A program made the translations under genes and the position numbers. Below the pieces are notes generated by a model. The model worked only from the letters and a program-made list of their open reading frames with translations. It searched no databases and was not told the origin of the DNA. Positions 1 through 48,206 of a stretch of 64,000 nt of DNA are shown here, one piece after another. Each line of letters opens with the position of its first letter. Position 1 is the first letter of the stretch. Source of the DNA: Anthopleura xanthogrammica (taxonomy: Eukaryota; Cnidaria; Anthozoa; Actiniaria; Actiniidae); assembly GCA_964019055.1 (NCBI GenBank), contig OZ025213.1, positions 9,883,216 through 9,947,215 of the forward strand, in the 5' to 3' direction.

Positions 1-107
1 TTAGAGCTCCGAGCATCGATAGAAAGCCACGAGGGCGAACCTCGAGTGGCTTTCTATCATTGCGAGGAGCTTTAAATCCCATAAAGCACGAGTGTTTATT
101 CTCTAAC
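1..107. mobile_element. Palindromic MITE, left part cut by window edge
   Basis: The inverted arms GATAGAAAGCCACGAGG / CCTCGAGTGGCTTTCTATC meet around GCGAA, with outer arms gagctcc / aggagct. The complete copy is at 45216-45344. Confidence 0.75.
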
Positions 108-594
108 CGATTTAGAATATAAAGTCATACTCACGATACCATTGTTTGTATGCATTTGTTTGCTACGTTTTTTTGTTCCCCTCCAAAGAGAAAATGAATC
201 TTTGAATAAAAGTAATATACGACATATTTTTTTAGCTTTGAAATAACAGAAATACAATGAAATGTTCTGTTCATTAAGAACATGTATGTGATGGTCTGTC
301 CCCCGAGACTTAAGAATTTTAATCGAGAATTTACATAGTCAGTTGTAACTGTAACATGAAGAGACGTAAGCGGCCAAGGTCTCTGTCGACAAGTTTCAAT
401 ATGATTTCAAGACAAAATTGTAAGTACAAGTTTTGAAGAAGAAAAAAAAACACGCTTTTTGAGTTTTATCTCATAAAATGTTAAGAATGTTAAAAATTGT
501 CTCATAAGACATGTCTGACAAAATATTAATATTATATTTATTTTAGAATTACAGTTTGACTAGATGTCAGAGCGAATGTAAAAGGCCATAGTAT

Positions 595-875
595 ACTATT
601 TGCACCATTCCCTTTCACGCTCGTCTATTAAGAATGGGAGTGATGACGACCGTGTCTGGCAGAGAACAAAAGAGGAGGCAAACAGCCATGGGAGGGCAAG
701 GGAGGGAAAAAACCAGACAAGGGCGCCCGAAAGGAGACGAAGCGATGAAAGAGGCCGGCAACAGAAATCTGGTTATAACACCTGCAAGGCCGATGAGCTT
801 CTGGTGTGAAGTGCGAGGTTCACCTCGTGGGTCTTCTTATTTATACTCGCTCAGAAAGGGACTGGTGCGAATAGT
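595..875. mobile_element. Short TIR element (281 bp), A-only insertion
   Basis: Starts actatttgcaccattccctt and ends with the inverted form ggactggtgcgaatagt. It shares its first ~60 bp and last ~75 bp with the longer element next to it, separated by AT. Copy C has the empty site (ccatagtatgtcc at 45812). No coding capacity. Confidence 0.8.
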
Positions 876-877
876 AT

Positions 878-3663
878 ACTATTTGCACCATTCCCTTTCA
901 CGCTCGTCTATTAAGAATGGGAGTGATGACGACCGTGGAACCGTACCAATCACTAAGACGTCCGAAAGGTTACCCCCAACAAGGACCAGTCCCATTCTCA
1001 AAACTAAAACCCCAAACTAACCAAAACTAGACAAAATAGTTTCTTATTATATTCTGATTTCCAATATACAATTGAGCTCCGAAGTTCAGTCCGATAAATA
1101 AGAGCTAAGCAGATAACGAAGGTGGAAAAGCGGTAACAAAGTTTTTTAAAGCATTCAGGTCTGAGTAGTAAGACGTGACGGACTCCACCGACTGAAGGTC
1201 CACCCGGGCGCACGACGTTGGCCAGCTTAATGTAATAGGATGCTCAGTGTTCGGGGATTGCATCATCCAACATGAGACATGGCGTCTGCCAATTGAGCAA
1301 CGTAAGAAGCACTTATGCGAGAATTCCCGGCTGCCATCCCCTGGGTAAAAATGGGAGAGCCATCAAGTTTTTCCCAGCCCGGCCGAGTTCTTTCAACCAA
1401 CAAGGGGAAGAAAGAGGGCGTGTTTTCCCATTCAGGAAAGTGGTATGTTAAACTTGGATGGTTCACTGAAAGCTGTCCAGTAATAAGTAAATAGGTACTG
1501 ATACGTAAGAGGGCTGGGAGGAGAGAAGAAACCCAGGGGATGGCAGCCTGAGCGTCAGTAATCCGACTAGGGAATTAGGCTCCCTTTCAGACTGCCATGG
1601 GGGGGGGGGGGGGGGGGGGGGATGGGTGTACGAAACAGCCTTACCTAACTAAAAAGAAAGCCGATTTCAATAAATGGGTTTTAAAACTTGATGTAAGGCA
1701 GCATTGACACGGCTCGGTGATAGATGTTATATAAACTAAGAATCTTACTAAGGCACGAGTGTAAAAAACAATCTAAATAATGTCTGAAGAGATCCAATCA
1801 TACGAGATGAAAGAACCTGACAAAAATTAACAGCGTCACAGCAAAATACATATAAATATCAAACTACCGCTATTCAGTCGGCGTGAAGAGAGAATGACAA
1901 AACTCAGAGCAACTTGACAAAATTTTACTGATGAGGCAAAGAAAAGTGTCCAATTTAAGATACAAAATCGACGCATTTTTTAAGGGTCAATGCAACTCGG
2001 CAAATTAAATTTGCGAGGCAAAACCAAAATAAAAGCACTCTACAAACTTAAATCTGCGAGGCGAGAGCCGGCACTAAATTCTGAGCACCTTCATCAAATC
2101 ATATTCGCGAAGAAAACATTGAAATAAAAGCACTCTACAAACTAAATTTGTGAGGCTAGAGCCGCAAAGCAGAGGACAACTCCGCAAATTACATTTCCGA
2201 CGCCAACACTGGAATAAAACTGCTCAAACAAATCAAGTTTTTGAGGTGAGAGCCGGCAAAACTCAGAAAATTCGACAAAATTACATTTTTGAGGTCAACA
2301 CTGAAATAAAAGCACTCAACAAACTAAGTGTGTGAGGCGAGAAGTGGCAAAACTCAGAACAATTGACAAAATTACATTTTTGAGGCCAACACTGAAATAA
2401 AAGCACTCAACAAACCAAGTCCGTGAGGCGAGAGGTGGCAAAACTCAGAACAATTCGACAAAATTACCGTTTTTTGAGGCCAATGTTGAAATCAAAGCAC
2501 TAAACAAACCAAGTTTGTGAGGCGAAAAAACCGGCAAAACTCAGAGTAAATCGACAAAATACTCCTTTAGGCCACTATTGAATAAAAGTACTCAACAAAC
2601 CAAGTTTGTGAGGCGAAAGGTGGCAAAACTTAGAACAATTCCACCAAATTACACTTTTCAGGCCAACACTGGAATAAAAGTACTCAACAAACCAAGTTTG
2701 CGAGGCGAATGGTGGCAAAACTCAGAACAATTCCACCAAATTACACTTTTCAGGCCAACACTGAGATAAAAGCACTCAACAAACCAAGTTTGTGAGGCGA
2801 AAGGTGGCAAAACTCAGAACAATTCCACCAAATTACACTTTTCAGGCCAACACTGAGATAAAAGCACTCAACAAACCAAGTTTGTGAGGCGAAAGGTGGC
2901 AAAACTCAGAACAATTCCACCAAATTACACTTTTGAGGCCAACACTGGAATAAAAGCACTCAACAAACCAAGTTTGTGAGGCAAATGGTGGCAAAACTCA
3001 GAACAAATTCCACCAAATTACACTTTTGAGGCCAACACTGGAATAAAAGCACTCAACAAACCAAGTTTGTGAGGCGAATGGTGGCAAAACTCAGAACAAT
3101 TCCACCAAATTACACTTTTGAGGCCAACACTGAGATAAAAGCACTCAACAAACCAAGTTTGCGAGGCGAATGGTGGCAAAACTCAGAACAATTCCACCAA
3201 ATTACACTTTTGAGGCCAACACTGGAATAAAAGCACTCAACAAACCAAGTTTGCGAGGCGAATGGTGGCAAAACTCAGAACAAATTCCACCAAATTACAC
3301 TTTTCAGGCCAACACTGAAATAAAAGCACTCCACAAGCCAAGTATATGAGGCGAGAGCTAGCAAAAGTCAACAAAATTACATTTGCGGGGCAAACATACT
3401 GAATCAAACTTGAACAAACATGAACGAACGGCGCTAAAACCAAAACTAGATATTGCAATATATATACCTCTTGCGGCTGTTCTTGAATTTGAGGTTAAGC
3501 GGCTTGGGCTGCCGCGACATTATCAGCGGGAACTTGTTCCATATTAGCTTGGAGAGCGGTTTTAACGACCAGCTAGTAAGAGTGGCTTCTGGTGTGAAGT
3601 GCGAGGTTCACCTCGTGGGTCTTCTTATTTATACTCGCTCAGAAAGGGACTGGTGCGAATAGT
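878..3663. mobile_element. Long TIR element (2.8 kb) carrying a minisatellite, A-only
   Basis: Same termini as the 595-875 element. Inside are non-coding sequence, a poly-G run near 1600-1621 and the 92-bp minisatellite. Reading frames inside are short and repeat-borne. The target duplication cannot be read uniquely because agtat/atagtat is palindromic with the TIR; AT or TA is the minimum. Family unknown. Confidence 0.78.
1895..3360. repeat. 92-bp minisatellite, about 15 units
   Basis: Unit contains caaaactcagaacaattcc, ttacacttttgaggccaaca, and aaagcactcaacaaaccaag. Starts at 2716, 2808 and 2900 show the 92-bp period. Units left of about 2560 are diverged; units 2600-3330 are nearly identical, so the array has been homogenised from that side. 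Confidence 0.88.
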
Positions 3664-6236
3664 ATGTCCATAACAGTCAAAAATACTACTCCAATGCCAT
3701 GCGAATACGCCGGCAAGGTACCAAAACGTATCTAAATTAGTAATACGTCAAAGAACGCAAATAAGTTGCCGTTTGAAAGCTGAATATTGGCAAGACGTGG
3801 TCTAGAATCGATTCAAAGAAATCACAGAAATGCTTCCAAAATTTGATATTTCGATTTTACGGGAAAAGACACAAAGCAATTCGTTTCTTTATAATTGGGC
3901 CAAATATCGTAAAAATCTGTTCGTTTCTGTTGATTTGCAAAGTTAGTCAGGTGCCGAAGAAATATATATTAAGCTACTGCCTGTTAAGATTTACGTTAGA
4001 AATAATATATTTCTATTACAATATAAAGCTAATTCAATTAACGTTGTGGATGAAAAAAGCCTAAAGTGCGCTAAAGCTTTATTTGATAGCGGAATCATGA
4101 AACTTATTTCACCGTGGCATTATAACAATCAGAAACTCACTGTATGCTTGCAAATTCTCAGTACGACTTGGACATATACTTCTTAATTTTTAGATAGCCT
4201 ACAGTGAAGTTTGTTGGTAAAAAAAGCAAATAATGTTTAGTTTTCTTTTACCGACGACAACATTAATTGAATTTGCTATCACTCATGAGCTATATCATTT
4301 TATAAAATAGTTCAGATGTAACGCGCGCTGTGATTGGCTGATAGCCGTGTTTACATGAGATTATGTAAACACGGCAATTTCAATATTTTATAAAACAAAT
4401 AGAAAACGTTATGCCGTGTTTACATAGCCTGATATAAACACTCGGGAAAGTTTGGGAGAACTTAGAGAATACTAATTAGTAACCCCGTATTTTCCCTGTG
4501 CTCAAAGGCCCCCACCACTTGACACCCTAGTTTCTCTATGGGATATAGAGCATTGAAATACTGATTGCTGATTGGTCAAGTGAGTATGCTATAGAACTTT
4601 TTTAAAGCGTGAAACTTCTAAAAATGAATAGACCCCAGTGAAAGGTGAAACCAGATAAAGATTTGAATCTGATAAAGTATTTGACTCTTTCCCAATTTTT
4701 ACAATTTAGTAAAGTATAGGTCATTCTGCTCTCTTATTTCTTGCAAGAATAACATGAGATTATCATAGTCGGAATGCAAGGTCAGGTCAATCCCTTGATT
4801 GCATTGTCGTATCTTCGGTAGAACAGGGAGGGTAAAATGATACCGATATGCTCAGTGCACACAATTTATTGTCTACGTTGCTATTTTATGGACTGATTGA
4901 TTCGCTGTTGTGGATCTTGACTTTGATATACGATAATTTCGTAAAAAGGGTGGAGGATAGAGAATTGTTCTAAATATATCGCATGTAATCAATGGAAGTT
5001 GTAGTCACGAATTATTTAATGCTTCAATCGTGTTTTTCATTTGCCTTTCTTTATCCATTTTTTTTGTTCGTATCAGCGTCAGTGTATATTTAGTCTGTAA
5101 AATTGACATTTCTTTGTCTCTTACACCGTGTGAATGAAGGGAGCTGTATTGGTTATTCTTACCAATTGCTCTGCTAATAGATATGTATTTAAATCTGTTC
5201 AATGCCTACATATCGCATTTGCCCGCATACCGGAACATCCCGGTTATAAACCTCTCATGATTACAATCCCACCCGGTTATCGTCCCCGGCAATAGTCTGC
5301 TAACCCAAGTATATCCTTCCAGATATCCTTCCAAGGAATAATCAAGTTATATTTGCATCGAAGCACTCCACCCAACAAGTTTTTATTTGCATAAAAAGCA
5401 GTAGCAACAAGTCAATTAAGAGTTAAACCTAAAGCATGCGCAACCATTTTGAAACTTATAAAATTGAGAATTACAAAAAAGATTTCGATATCGAGCAGAT
5501 TAGATCACAGTTTATAATCGACAAAGCTTTCGTTACGTTTACAACTACTAATCGGCGTTTGATTATTGGTCTATATTGACATTTCTTTTCCAATTGAGAA
5601 TTCGAAATCCTTTCCACAGTCAGTTTCCTCTAGACAGGGGTACCGGTGTTTCAGCATTCAGTCTCAACATCTTAGAAACTTGAAAATGTAAATAATTTGT
5701 GATTAGAATGATGTAATATAATGTTTCTCTTTCAACCGTGGGTCAACCGATGAATTGTGTACCAGCTCAGCTAATCTCACTAACATGTACATCACTCTCC
5801 CTGACAGACCTGCCCTCGAGGCATCTTAGGTTGCCTATCGATCCAAGTTTGCTATAGGTGTCTAGTAAGGTATTATCCTAGATTCTTGTTTGTCAGTAAG
5901 AGGAAAGAAAGACACTTTACGAAAGGGGAATTTCACCTGGACCAAACTGTCGGGACTCTTCCACCGTTTCTTACATTTTTGAGTTGAAATGATAGCCCCT
6001 AAACTTTTAGGCCAAGACCGTCCCTTCCCCCTGTCCCAAGACAAAGTTGTGACCTAATAGCCGAATTACCACCAAACATTCCAAACTAAGCAACATAATA
6101 TTGGATATGGGGAGAGGTTGTTTTGGGAGGGCATTTTGTAACATCAGTTTTACATTTGGTTGTGCAAAATTTCACATTTGGTTGGCCGAAAAATGAAAAA
6201 GTCCCAACAAGTTTTTTCCGATATCATTGTAGTACC
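3664..6236. other. Intergenic spacer 3' of copy A
   Basis: No supportable gene. Holds a palindromic element around 4295-4460 (paired TTTATAAAAT, and ccgtgtttacat ... atgtaaacacgg with a CCAAT-type attggctgat). The copy at 45825-48206 in unit C is almost identical, with a ~22-bp gap near 4000. Confidence 0.6.
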
Positions 6237-21907
<15,671 letters not shown>

Positions 21908-23190
21908 GTCTATAGAGCGGATATGAAGATCTTCTAGTCCCTGGTTACATATCAAATAGTACAAGGGTAAGGAAATTGTTAACGAGAAAATAACCTACAT
22001 CTCTAGACAGTTTTGGGACTGAACATCTTCCAAAGTAAATAATAAACACCTGAGATGCTTGAGTGTTCCGTGATAGAGAAATGCAGGGAATAGCGGCGTT
22101 AATCAAAATTGAGTGCAGTTGGGAGTTGAGTTTGAATTTTTGCTTAAAAATATTAAAGAGTTTATCATTCACTGGTTTGGTTTCAGGCTAAATTGCAGGA
22201 CAAAAAGTTAAAAATAGTCGCATCTTTAGGTAACCAATCAAATTGCATGATTTACTAAGCTAAGAAAAGAAATTTCCGAACAGATGACTACCAAGATCTG
22301 AATAAATAAATGGAAAAAACAAACCACAAATACACCAATTAAAGAAAAGATCATGTAGGAAAAATATCATTTTAAAGATACAAATTAAAACAAAACGATG
22401 CACCTACTTACGAACGGGTAGCTAGCTAGAATATCTTGTAATTTAACGGTAATTATTAGCCAGTGTCTTGTACGACTGGAGATGAAGCGCAGTCGATGGA
22501 AGTCCGAGGAAAATGCACAGTGTTTGTGATAGTTCAATAGTTTAACTCCTAGAAGCTGATAGTATTTGAAGTATGATACGTGTTAATAGTAGTGCTGTGA
22601 GCAGAATTGGCAAGTGATCAAAGTGCACATAAACAGTGCACATTTTTCTGTTCATCTGCCTTGGAAGAAAGTGATAAAAATAAAAATTGAAGTCAATCAA
22701 CCAAAGGTGCTTTAGATGAGTTCTGCATGTCGAAATCATTCACCTCACACATTTTTTACACATTCATAAGCATGGTGATGTTGATATGTTCATATGTTAT
22801 GTTTCATCTTAATCTTAAAATAGCTGCGAATGATGATTTACGTCTGAACGAAAAGAAATTGATCTCACTTTAATGAAAACCTGAGCATATCATATTTAAT
22901 TTGTTAGATCTGCTCTCTTGTGCCTTACAGCTGAAGTTATTGATCAAGTGATGGGAAATCCATATTTCTCCAATATACCTTTTCCCGAATTCGCTTGACT
23001 GACCACAGAACAGTAGAGTCAAAGCGAGTCTACTGGCTTCATATTTGCCCCAGATCAGTACTGATTTTTTTTTAAATATGAAAAGCATAATTTCATTTGC
23101 GTATGAGGAAATGCTCCGCCTAAGCAGTTCAGGTCTCAAAATTGCGAGCAGATACCTTAGCCATTTAATGTGTTGTGAAAAAACCGCTCG
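21908..23190. other. Upstream region of copy A and junction with unit B
   Basis: No ORF of note. Should hold promoter and 5' UTR of copy A on the minus strand, but I see no TATA or initiator I would defend. It matches 44053-45210 upstream of copy B. Confidence 0.45.
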
Positions 23191-25342
23191 TCTTTTAGAA
23201 CTTTTTTATAGCTTGAAATTCCTAAAAATGAATAGACCCCGGTGAAAGATGAAACCAGATAAAGAACTGAATCTGATAAAGTATTTGACTCTTTCCCAAC
23301 TTTTACAATTATGTAAAGTAGGTCATTCTGCTCTCTTAAGTCTGGCAAGAATAACATGAGAATCATGAGGTCAATCCCTGGATTGCATTGTCGTATCTTC
23401 TGTAGATTAGGGAGGGTAAAATGATACCGATATGCTCAGTGCACAAAATGTATTGTCTACGTTGCTATTTTATCGACTGATGGATTCACTGTTTTTGATC
23501 TTGACTTTGATAATTTCGTCAAAAGGGTGGAGGATAGAGAATTGTTCTAAATATATCACATGTATATCAATGGAAGTTGTAGTCAAGAATTATTAAAAAT
23601 TTTCTAATATTGTTTCAATCGTGTTTTTCAATTGTCTTTCTTTATCCATTTTTTTGTTCGTATCAGCGTCAGTGTATATTTAGTCTGTAAAATTGGCATT
23701 TCTTTGTCTCTTACACTTTGTGTTTTTATTGGATCGAGCTAATCTTAGAGGTAGTCATGAAGAAAAGTATTCTACTTTTGGCCACCACCACCACCAACAA
23801 CAAAAACAACAACAAAAAAAGAAAACGAAACGAAGCACAAAAAAAAAAAAAAACAAAGAAAGAAAGAAAAAAGAAAACCGAACAAAAACTCTAAACCATG
23901 ACAACACTTACTAAAGATAACTAGGAATTATGCTACACGTAGTTTGCAGTACCTCTTGAAAGTTTTTTTTGTGTGTGCAAGGTTGTTTTGCCACTGAGGG
24001 GTGGATCATGATCAAGGAGGGTGACCATAGGTTTACCGGACAACCCCCCCCCCAAACCGTCTTTTTTTCTTTTGGTACATATATAAGTCTTCTTCTTATT
24101 TATGACTATATGATTTTACAATGGTTGTTTTCTCTTCTTCATTCTTAGTAACTGTTGCATAATTTTCTTTCAGACATACCCATTGGAAATTTGTGGATCT
24201 GCCCCTGCTTTCTACATGTGAATAAAGGGAGCTGTACTGGTTATTCTTACCAATTGCTCTGCTAATAGATATGTATTTAAATCTGTTCATTGCCTACATA
24301 TCGCATTTGCCCGCATACCGGAACATCCCGGTTATAAACCTCTCATGATTACAATCCCACCCGGTTATCGTCCCCGGCAATAGTCTGCTAACCCAAGTAT
24401 ATCATTTCAGATATCCTTCCAAGGAATAATCAAGTTATATTTGCATCGAATCACTCCACCCAACAAGTTTTTATTTGCATAAAAAGCAGTAGCAACAAGT
24501 CAATTAAGAGTTAAATCTGAAGCATGCGCAACCATTTTGAAATTTATAAAATTGAGAATTACACAAAAGATTTCGATATCGAGCAGATTAGATCACAGTT
24601 TATAATCGACAAAGCTTCCGTTACGTTTACAATAACTAATCGGCGTTTGATTATTAGTCTATATTGACATTTCTTTTCCAATTGAGAATTCGTAATCCTT
24701 TCCACAGTCAGTTTCCTCTAGACAGGGGTACCGGTGTTTCAGCATTCAGTCTCAACATCTTAGAAACCTGAAAATGTAAATACTTTATGATTAGAATGAT
24801 GTAATATAATGTATCTCTTTCTACAGAACCGCTTACTGTGGGCGTCACGGGTTAAGTGGGTCAACCGATGAATTGTGTACCGGCTCAGCTAATCTCACTG
24901 ACGTGTACATCACTCTCCGTGACAGACCTGCCCTCGAGGCATCTTATGTTGGCTATCGATCCAAGTTTGCTATAGGTGTCTAGTAAAATATTATTCTAGA
25001 TTCTTGTTTGTCAGTAAGAGGAAAGAAAGACATTTTACGAAAGGGGAATTTTACCTGGACCCAACTGTCAGGACTCTTCCACCGTTTCATACATTTTTGA
25101 GTTGAAACGATAGCCCCTAAACGTTTAGGCCAAGACAGTTCTTTCCCCCCGTCCCCAGACAAAGGTGTGACCTAATACCCGAATCACCACGAAACTTTTC
25201 AAACCAAGCAACATGATATTGGATATGGGGATAGGTTGTTTTGGGAGGGCATCATTTGCAAAATTTTGTACAACCAAATGTATTTGGTTGGCCGAAAAAT
25301 GAAAAAGTCCCAACAAGTTTTTTCCGACATCATTGTAGTACC
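23191..25342. other. Intergenic spacer 3' of copy B
   Basis: Parallels 4590-6236 of unit A but lacks the matching first 4.6 kb. A B-only insertion of about 500 bp (23716-24214) has a CAC/CAA-rich and poly-A tract (aaaaaaaaaaaaaac near 23840). No supportable gene. Confidence 0.55.
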
Positions 25343-44052
<18,710 letters not shown>

Positions 44053-45215
44053 GTCTATAGAGCGGATATGAAGATCTTCTAGTCCCTGGTTACATATCAA
44101 ATAGTACAAGGGTAAGGAAATTGTTAACGAGAAAATAACCTACATCTCTAGACGGTTTTGGGACTGAACATCTTCAGTAAATAATATGAACACCTGATAT
44201 GCTTGAGTGGTCCGTGATAGAGAAATACAGGGAACAGCGGTGTTAATCAAAAGTGGCTGCAAACTTTTTGCCTAAAAATATTGAAGAGTTTATCATTCAC
44301 TGGTTTGGTTTCAGGCTAAATTGCAGGACAAAAAGTTAAAAATAGTCGCATCTTTAGGTAAGCAATCAGATTGCATGATTTACTAAGCTAAGAAAAGAAA
44401 TTTCCGAACAGATGACTACCAAGATCTGAATAAATAAATGGAAAAAACAAACCACAAATACACCAATAAAGAAAAGATCATGTAGGAAAAATACTATTTT
44501 AAAAGATACAAATTAGGACCAAACGATGGACCTACCTACGAACGGGTAGCTAGCTAGAATATCTTGCAATTTAACGGTAATTATTGGCCAGTGTCTTGTA
44601 CGACTGGAGATGAAGTGTATTCGATGGAAGTCGAAGCAAAATGCGCAGTGTTTGTGATAGTTCAGTAGTTTAACTCCTAGAAGCTGATATTCTTTGAAGT
44701 ATGATACGTGTTATTAGTAGTGCTGTGAGCAGAATTGACAAGTGATCAAAGGACAATGAACAGTGCACATTTTTCTGTTCATCGGACGAAGGTAATAAAA
44801 AATAAAAAATAAACAGTCAAGAGTGCTGCTTTAGATGAGTTCTGCATATGGAAACCATCCACATTGAACATTTTCTACACATTAAAAAACATGGTAAAAA
44901 TGTTATGTTATGTTCCATCTTAAGCTTAAAATAGCTGCGAATGGTGATTTACGTCTGGACAAAAAGAAATTGATCTCACTTTAATGAAAAACCTGAGCAT
45001 ATACTATTTTGTTAGATCTGCTCTCTTCTGCAATACATGTAGAAGCAGCTTGATTACTGAGGTCAAGTACTTGCAGATGATTTGCCCTACTTGCCCCAGA
45101 TCAGTATTTATTTTAAAGAATATGAAGAGCATAATTTCTTTTGCGTATGAGGAAACACTCCACTTAAGTAGTTCAGGATTCAAAGTTGCAAGGAGATACT
45201 CAGCCATTTATGTAA
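44053..45215. other. Upstream region of copy B
   Basis: Mirrors 21908-23170. No supportable ORF or promoter motif; presumably contains the 5' UTR and promoter of copy B. Confidence 0.45.
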
Positions 45216-45344
45216 GGGTTAGAGAATAAATGGGATTTAGAGCTCCGAGCATTGATAGAAAGCCACGAGGGCGAACCTCGAGTGGCTTTCTATCATTGCG
45301 AGGAGCTTTAAATCCCATAAAGCACGAGTGTTTATTCTCTAACC
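45216..45344. mobile_element. Complete palindromic MITE at the B/C junction
   Basis: A 129-bp near-perfect hairpin bounded by GGTTAGAGAATAAA and its complement TTTATTCTCTAACC. It sits exactly where unit B ends and unit C begins, so it may have been the recombination site or simply lies in the ancestral spacer. Confidence 0.8.
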
Positions 45345-48206
45345 GATTAAGAATATAAAATCACGATACCATTGTTTGTATGCATTTGTTTGCTACGTTT
45401 TTTTGTTTCCCTCCAAAGAAAAAATGAATCTTTGAATAAAAGTAATATACGACATATTTTTTTAGCTTTGAAATAACAGAAATATAATGAAATGTTCTGT
45501 TCATTAAGAACATGTGATGGTCTGTCCTCCGAGACTTCAAAATTTTAATCGAGAATTTACATAGTCAGTTGTAACTGTAACATGAAGAGACGTAAGCGGC
45601 CAAGGTCTCTGTCGACAAGTTTCAATATGATTTCAAGACAAAATTGTAAGTACAAGTTTTGAAGAAGAAAAAAAAACACGCTTTTTGAGTTTTATCTCAT
45701 AAAATGTTAAGAATGTTAAAAATTGTCTCATAAGACATGTCTGACAAAATATTAATATTATATTTATTTTAGAATTACAGTTTGACTAGATGTCAGAGCG
45801 AATGTAAAAGGCCATAGTATGTCCATAACAGTCAAAAATACTACTCCAATGCCATGCGAATACGCCGGCAAGGTACCAAAACGTATCTAAATTAGTAATA
45901 CGTCAAAGAACGCAAATAAGTTGCCGTTTGAAAGCTGAATATTGGCAAGACGTGGTCTAGAATCGATTCAAAGAAATCACAGAAATGCTTCCAAAATTTG
46001 ATATTTCGATTTTACGGGAAAAGACACAAAGCAATTCGTTTCTTTATAATTGGGCCAAATATCGTAAAAATCTGTTCGTTTCTGTTGATTTGCAAAGTTA
46101 GTCAGGTGCCGAAGAAATATATATTAAGCTACTGCCTGTTAAGATTTACGTTTACAATATAAAGCTAATTCAATTAACGTTGTGGATGAAAAAAGCCTAA
46201 AGTGCGCTAAAGCTTTATTTGATAGCGGAATCATGAAACTTATTTCACCGTGGCATTATAACAATCAGAAACTCACTGTATGCTTGCAAATTCTCAGTAC
46301 GACTTGGACATATACTTCTTAATTTTTAGATAGCCTACAGTGAAGTTTGTTGGTAAAAAAAGCAAATAATGTTTAGTTTTCTTTTACCGACGACAACATT
46401 AATTGAATTTGCTATCACTCATGAGCTATATCATTTTATAAAATAGTTCAGATGTAACGCGCGCTGTGATTGGCTGATAGCCGTGTTTACATGAGATTAT
46501 GTAAACACGGCAATTTCAATATTTTATAAAACAAATAGAAAACGTTATGCCGTGTTTACATAGCCTGATATAAACACTCGGGAAAGTTTGGGAGAACTTA
46601 GAGAATACTAATTAGTAACCCCGTATTTTCCCTGTGCTCAAAGGCCCCCACCACTTGACACCCTAGTTTCTCTATGGGATATAGAGCATTGAAATACTGA
46701 TTGCTGATTGGTCAAGTGAGTATGCTATAGAACTTTTTTAAAGCGTGAAACTTCTAAAAATGAATAGACCCCAGTGAAAGGTGAAACCAGATAAAGATTT
46801 GAATCTGATAAAGTATTTGACTCTTTCCCAATTTTTACAATTTAGTAAAGTATAGGTCATTCTGCTCTCTTATTTCTTGCAAGAATAACATGAGATTATC
46901 ATAGTCGGAATGCAAGGTCAGGTCAATCCCTTGATTGCATTGTCGTATCTTCGGTAGAACAGGGAGGGTAAAATGATACCGATATGCTCAGTGCACACAA
47001 TTTATTGTCTACGTTGCTATTTTATGGACTGATTGATTCGCTGTTGTGGATCTTGACTTTGATATACGATAATTTCGTAAAAAGGGTGGAGGATAGAGAA
47101 TTGTTCTAAATATATCGCATGTAATCAATGGAAGTTGTAGTCACGAATTATTTAATGCTTCAATCGTGTTTTTCATTTGTCTTTCTTTATCCATTTTTTT
47201 TGTTCGTATCAGCGTCAGTGTATATTTAGTCTGTAAAATTGACATTTCTTTGTCTCTTACACCGTGTGAATGAAGGGAGCTGTATTGGTTATTCTTACCA
47301 ATTGCTCTGCTAATAGATATGTATTTAAATCTGTTCAATGCCTACATATCGCATTTGCCCGCATACCGGAACATCCCGGTTATAAACCTCTCATGATTAC
47401 AATCCCACCCGGTTATCGTCCCCGGCAATAGTCTGCTAACCCAAGTATATCCTTCCAGATATCCTTCCAAGGAATAATCAAGTTATATTTGCATCGAAGC
47501 ACTCCACCCAACAAGTTTTTATTTGCATAAAAAGCAGTAGCAACAAGTCAATTAAGAGTTAAACCTAAAGCATGCGCAACCATTTTGAAACTTATAAAAT
47601 TGAGAATTACAAAAAAGATTTCGATATCGAGCAGATTAGATCACAGTTTATAATCGACAAAGCTTTCGTTACGTTTACAACTACTAATCGGCGTTTGATT
47701 ATTGGTCTATATAATGACATTTCTTTTCCAATTGAGAATTCGAAATCCTTTCCACAGTCAGTTTCCTCTAGACAGGGGTACCGGTGTTTCAGCATTCAGT
47801 CTCAACATCTTAGAAACCTGAAAATGTAAATAATTTGTGATTAGAATGATGTAATATAATGTTTCTCTTTCAACCGTGGGTCAACCGATGAATTGTGTAC
47901 CGGCTCAGCTAATCTCACTAACATGTACATCACTCTCCCTGACAGACCTGCCCTCGAGGCATCTTAGGTTGCCTATCGATCCAAGTTTGCTATAGGTGTC
48001 TAGTAAAATATTATCCTAGATTCTTGTTTGTCAGTAAGAGGAAAGAAAGACACTTTACGAAAGGGGAATTTCACCTGGACCAAACTGTCGGGACTCTTCC
48101 ATCGTTTCTTACATTTTTGAGTTGAAATGATAGCCCCTAAACTTTTAGGCCAAGACCGTCCCTTCCCCCTGTCCCAAGACAAAGATGTGACCTAATAGCC
48201 GAATCA
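45345..48206. other. Intergenic spacer between B and C, left part
   Basis: Near-identical to 108-594 plus 3664-6060 of unit A without the A-only insertion. An 85-codon frame at 47572-47829 is open only here because of a 2-bp difference; I do not support it as a gene. Confidence 0.6.

Noticed and set aside
1263..1330. tRNA box A-like text (ttgctcaattggcagacg on the minus strand)
   Set aside because: No matching box B or cloverleaf.
2150..3458. Several 60-75 codon frames
   Set aside because: They lie in the 92-bp minisatellite of a transposon and repeat with it.
45004..45229. Opposed 67- and 81-codon frames upstream of unit C
   Set aside because: Not conserved with 22870-23245 in the same frame and no recognisable motif.
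47572..47829. 85-codon plus-strand frame 3' of copy C
   Set aside because: Broken in the near-identical copy A by a 2-bp difference (stop near 5578) and in B; no domain seen.
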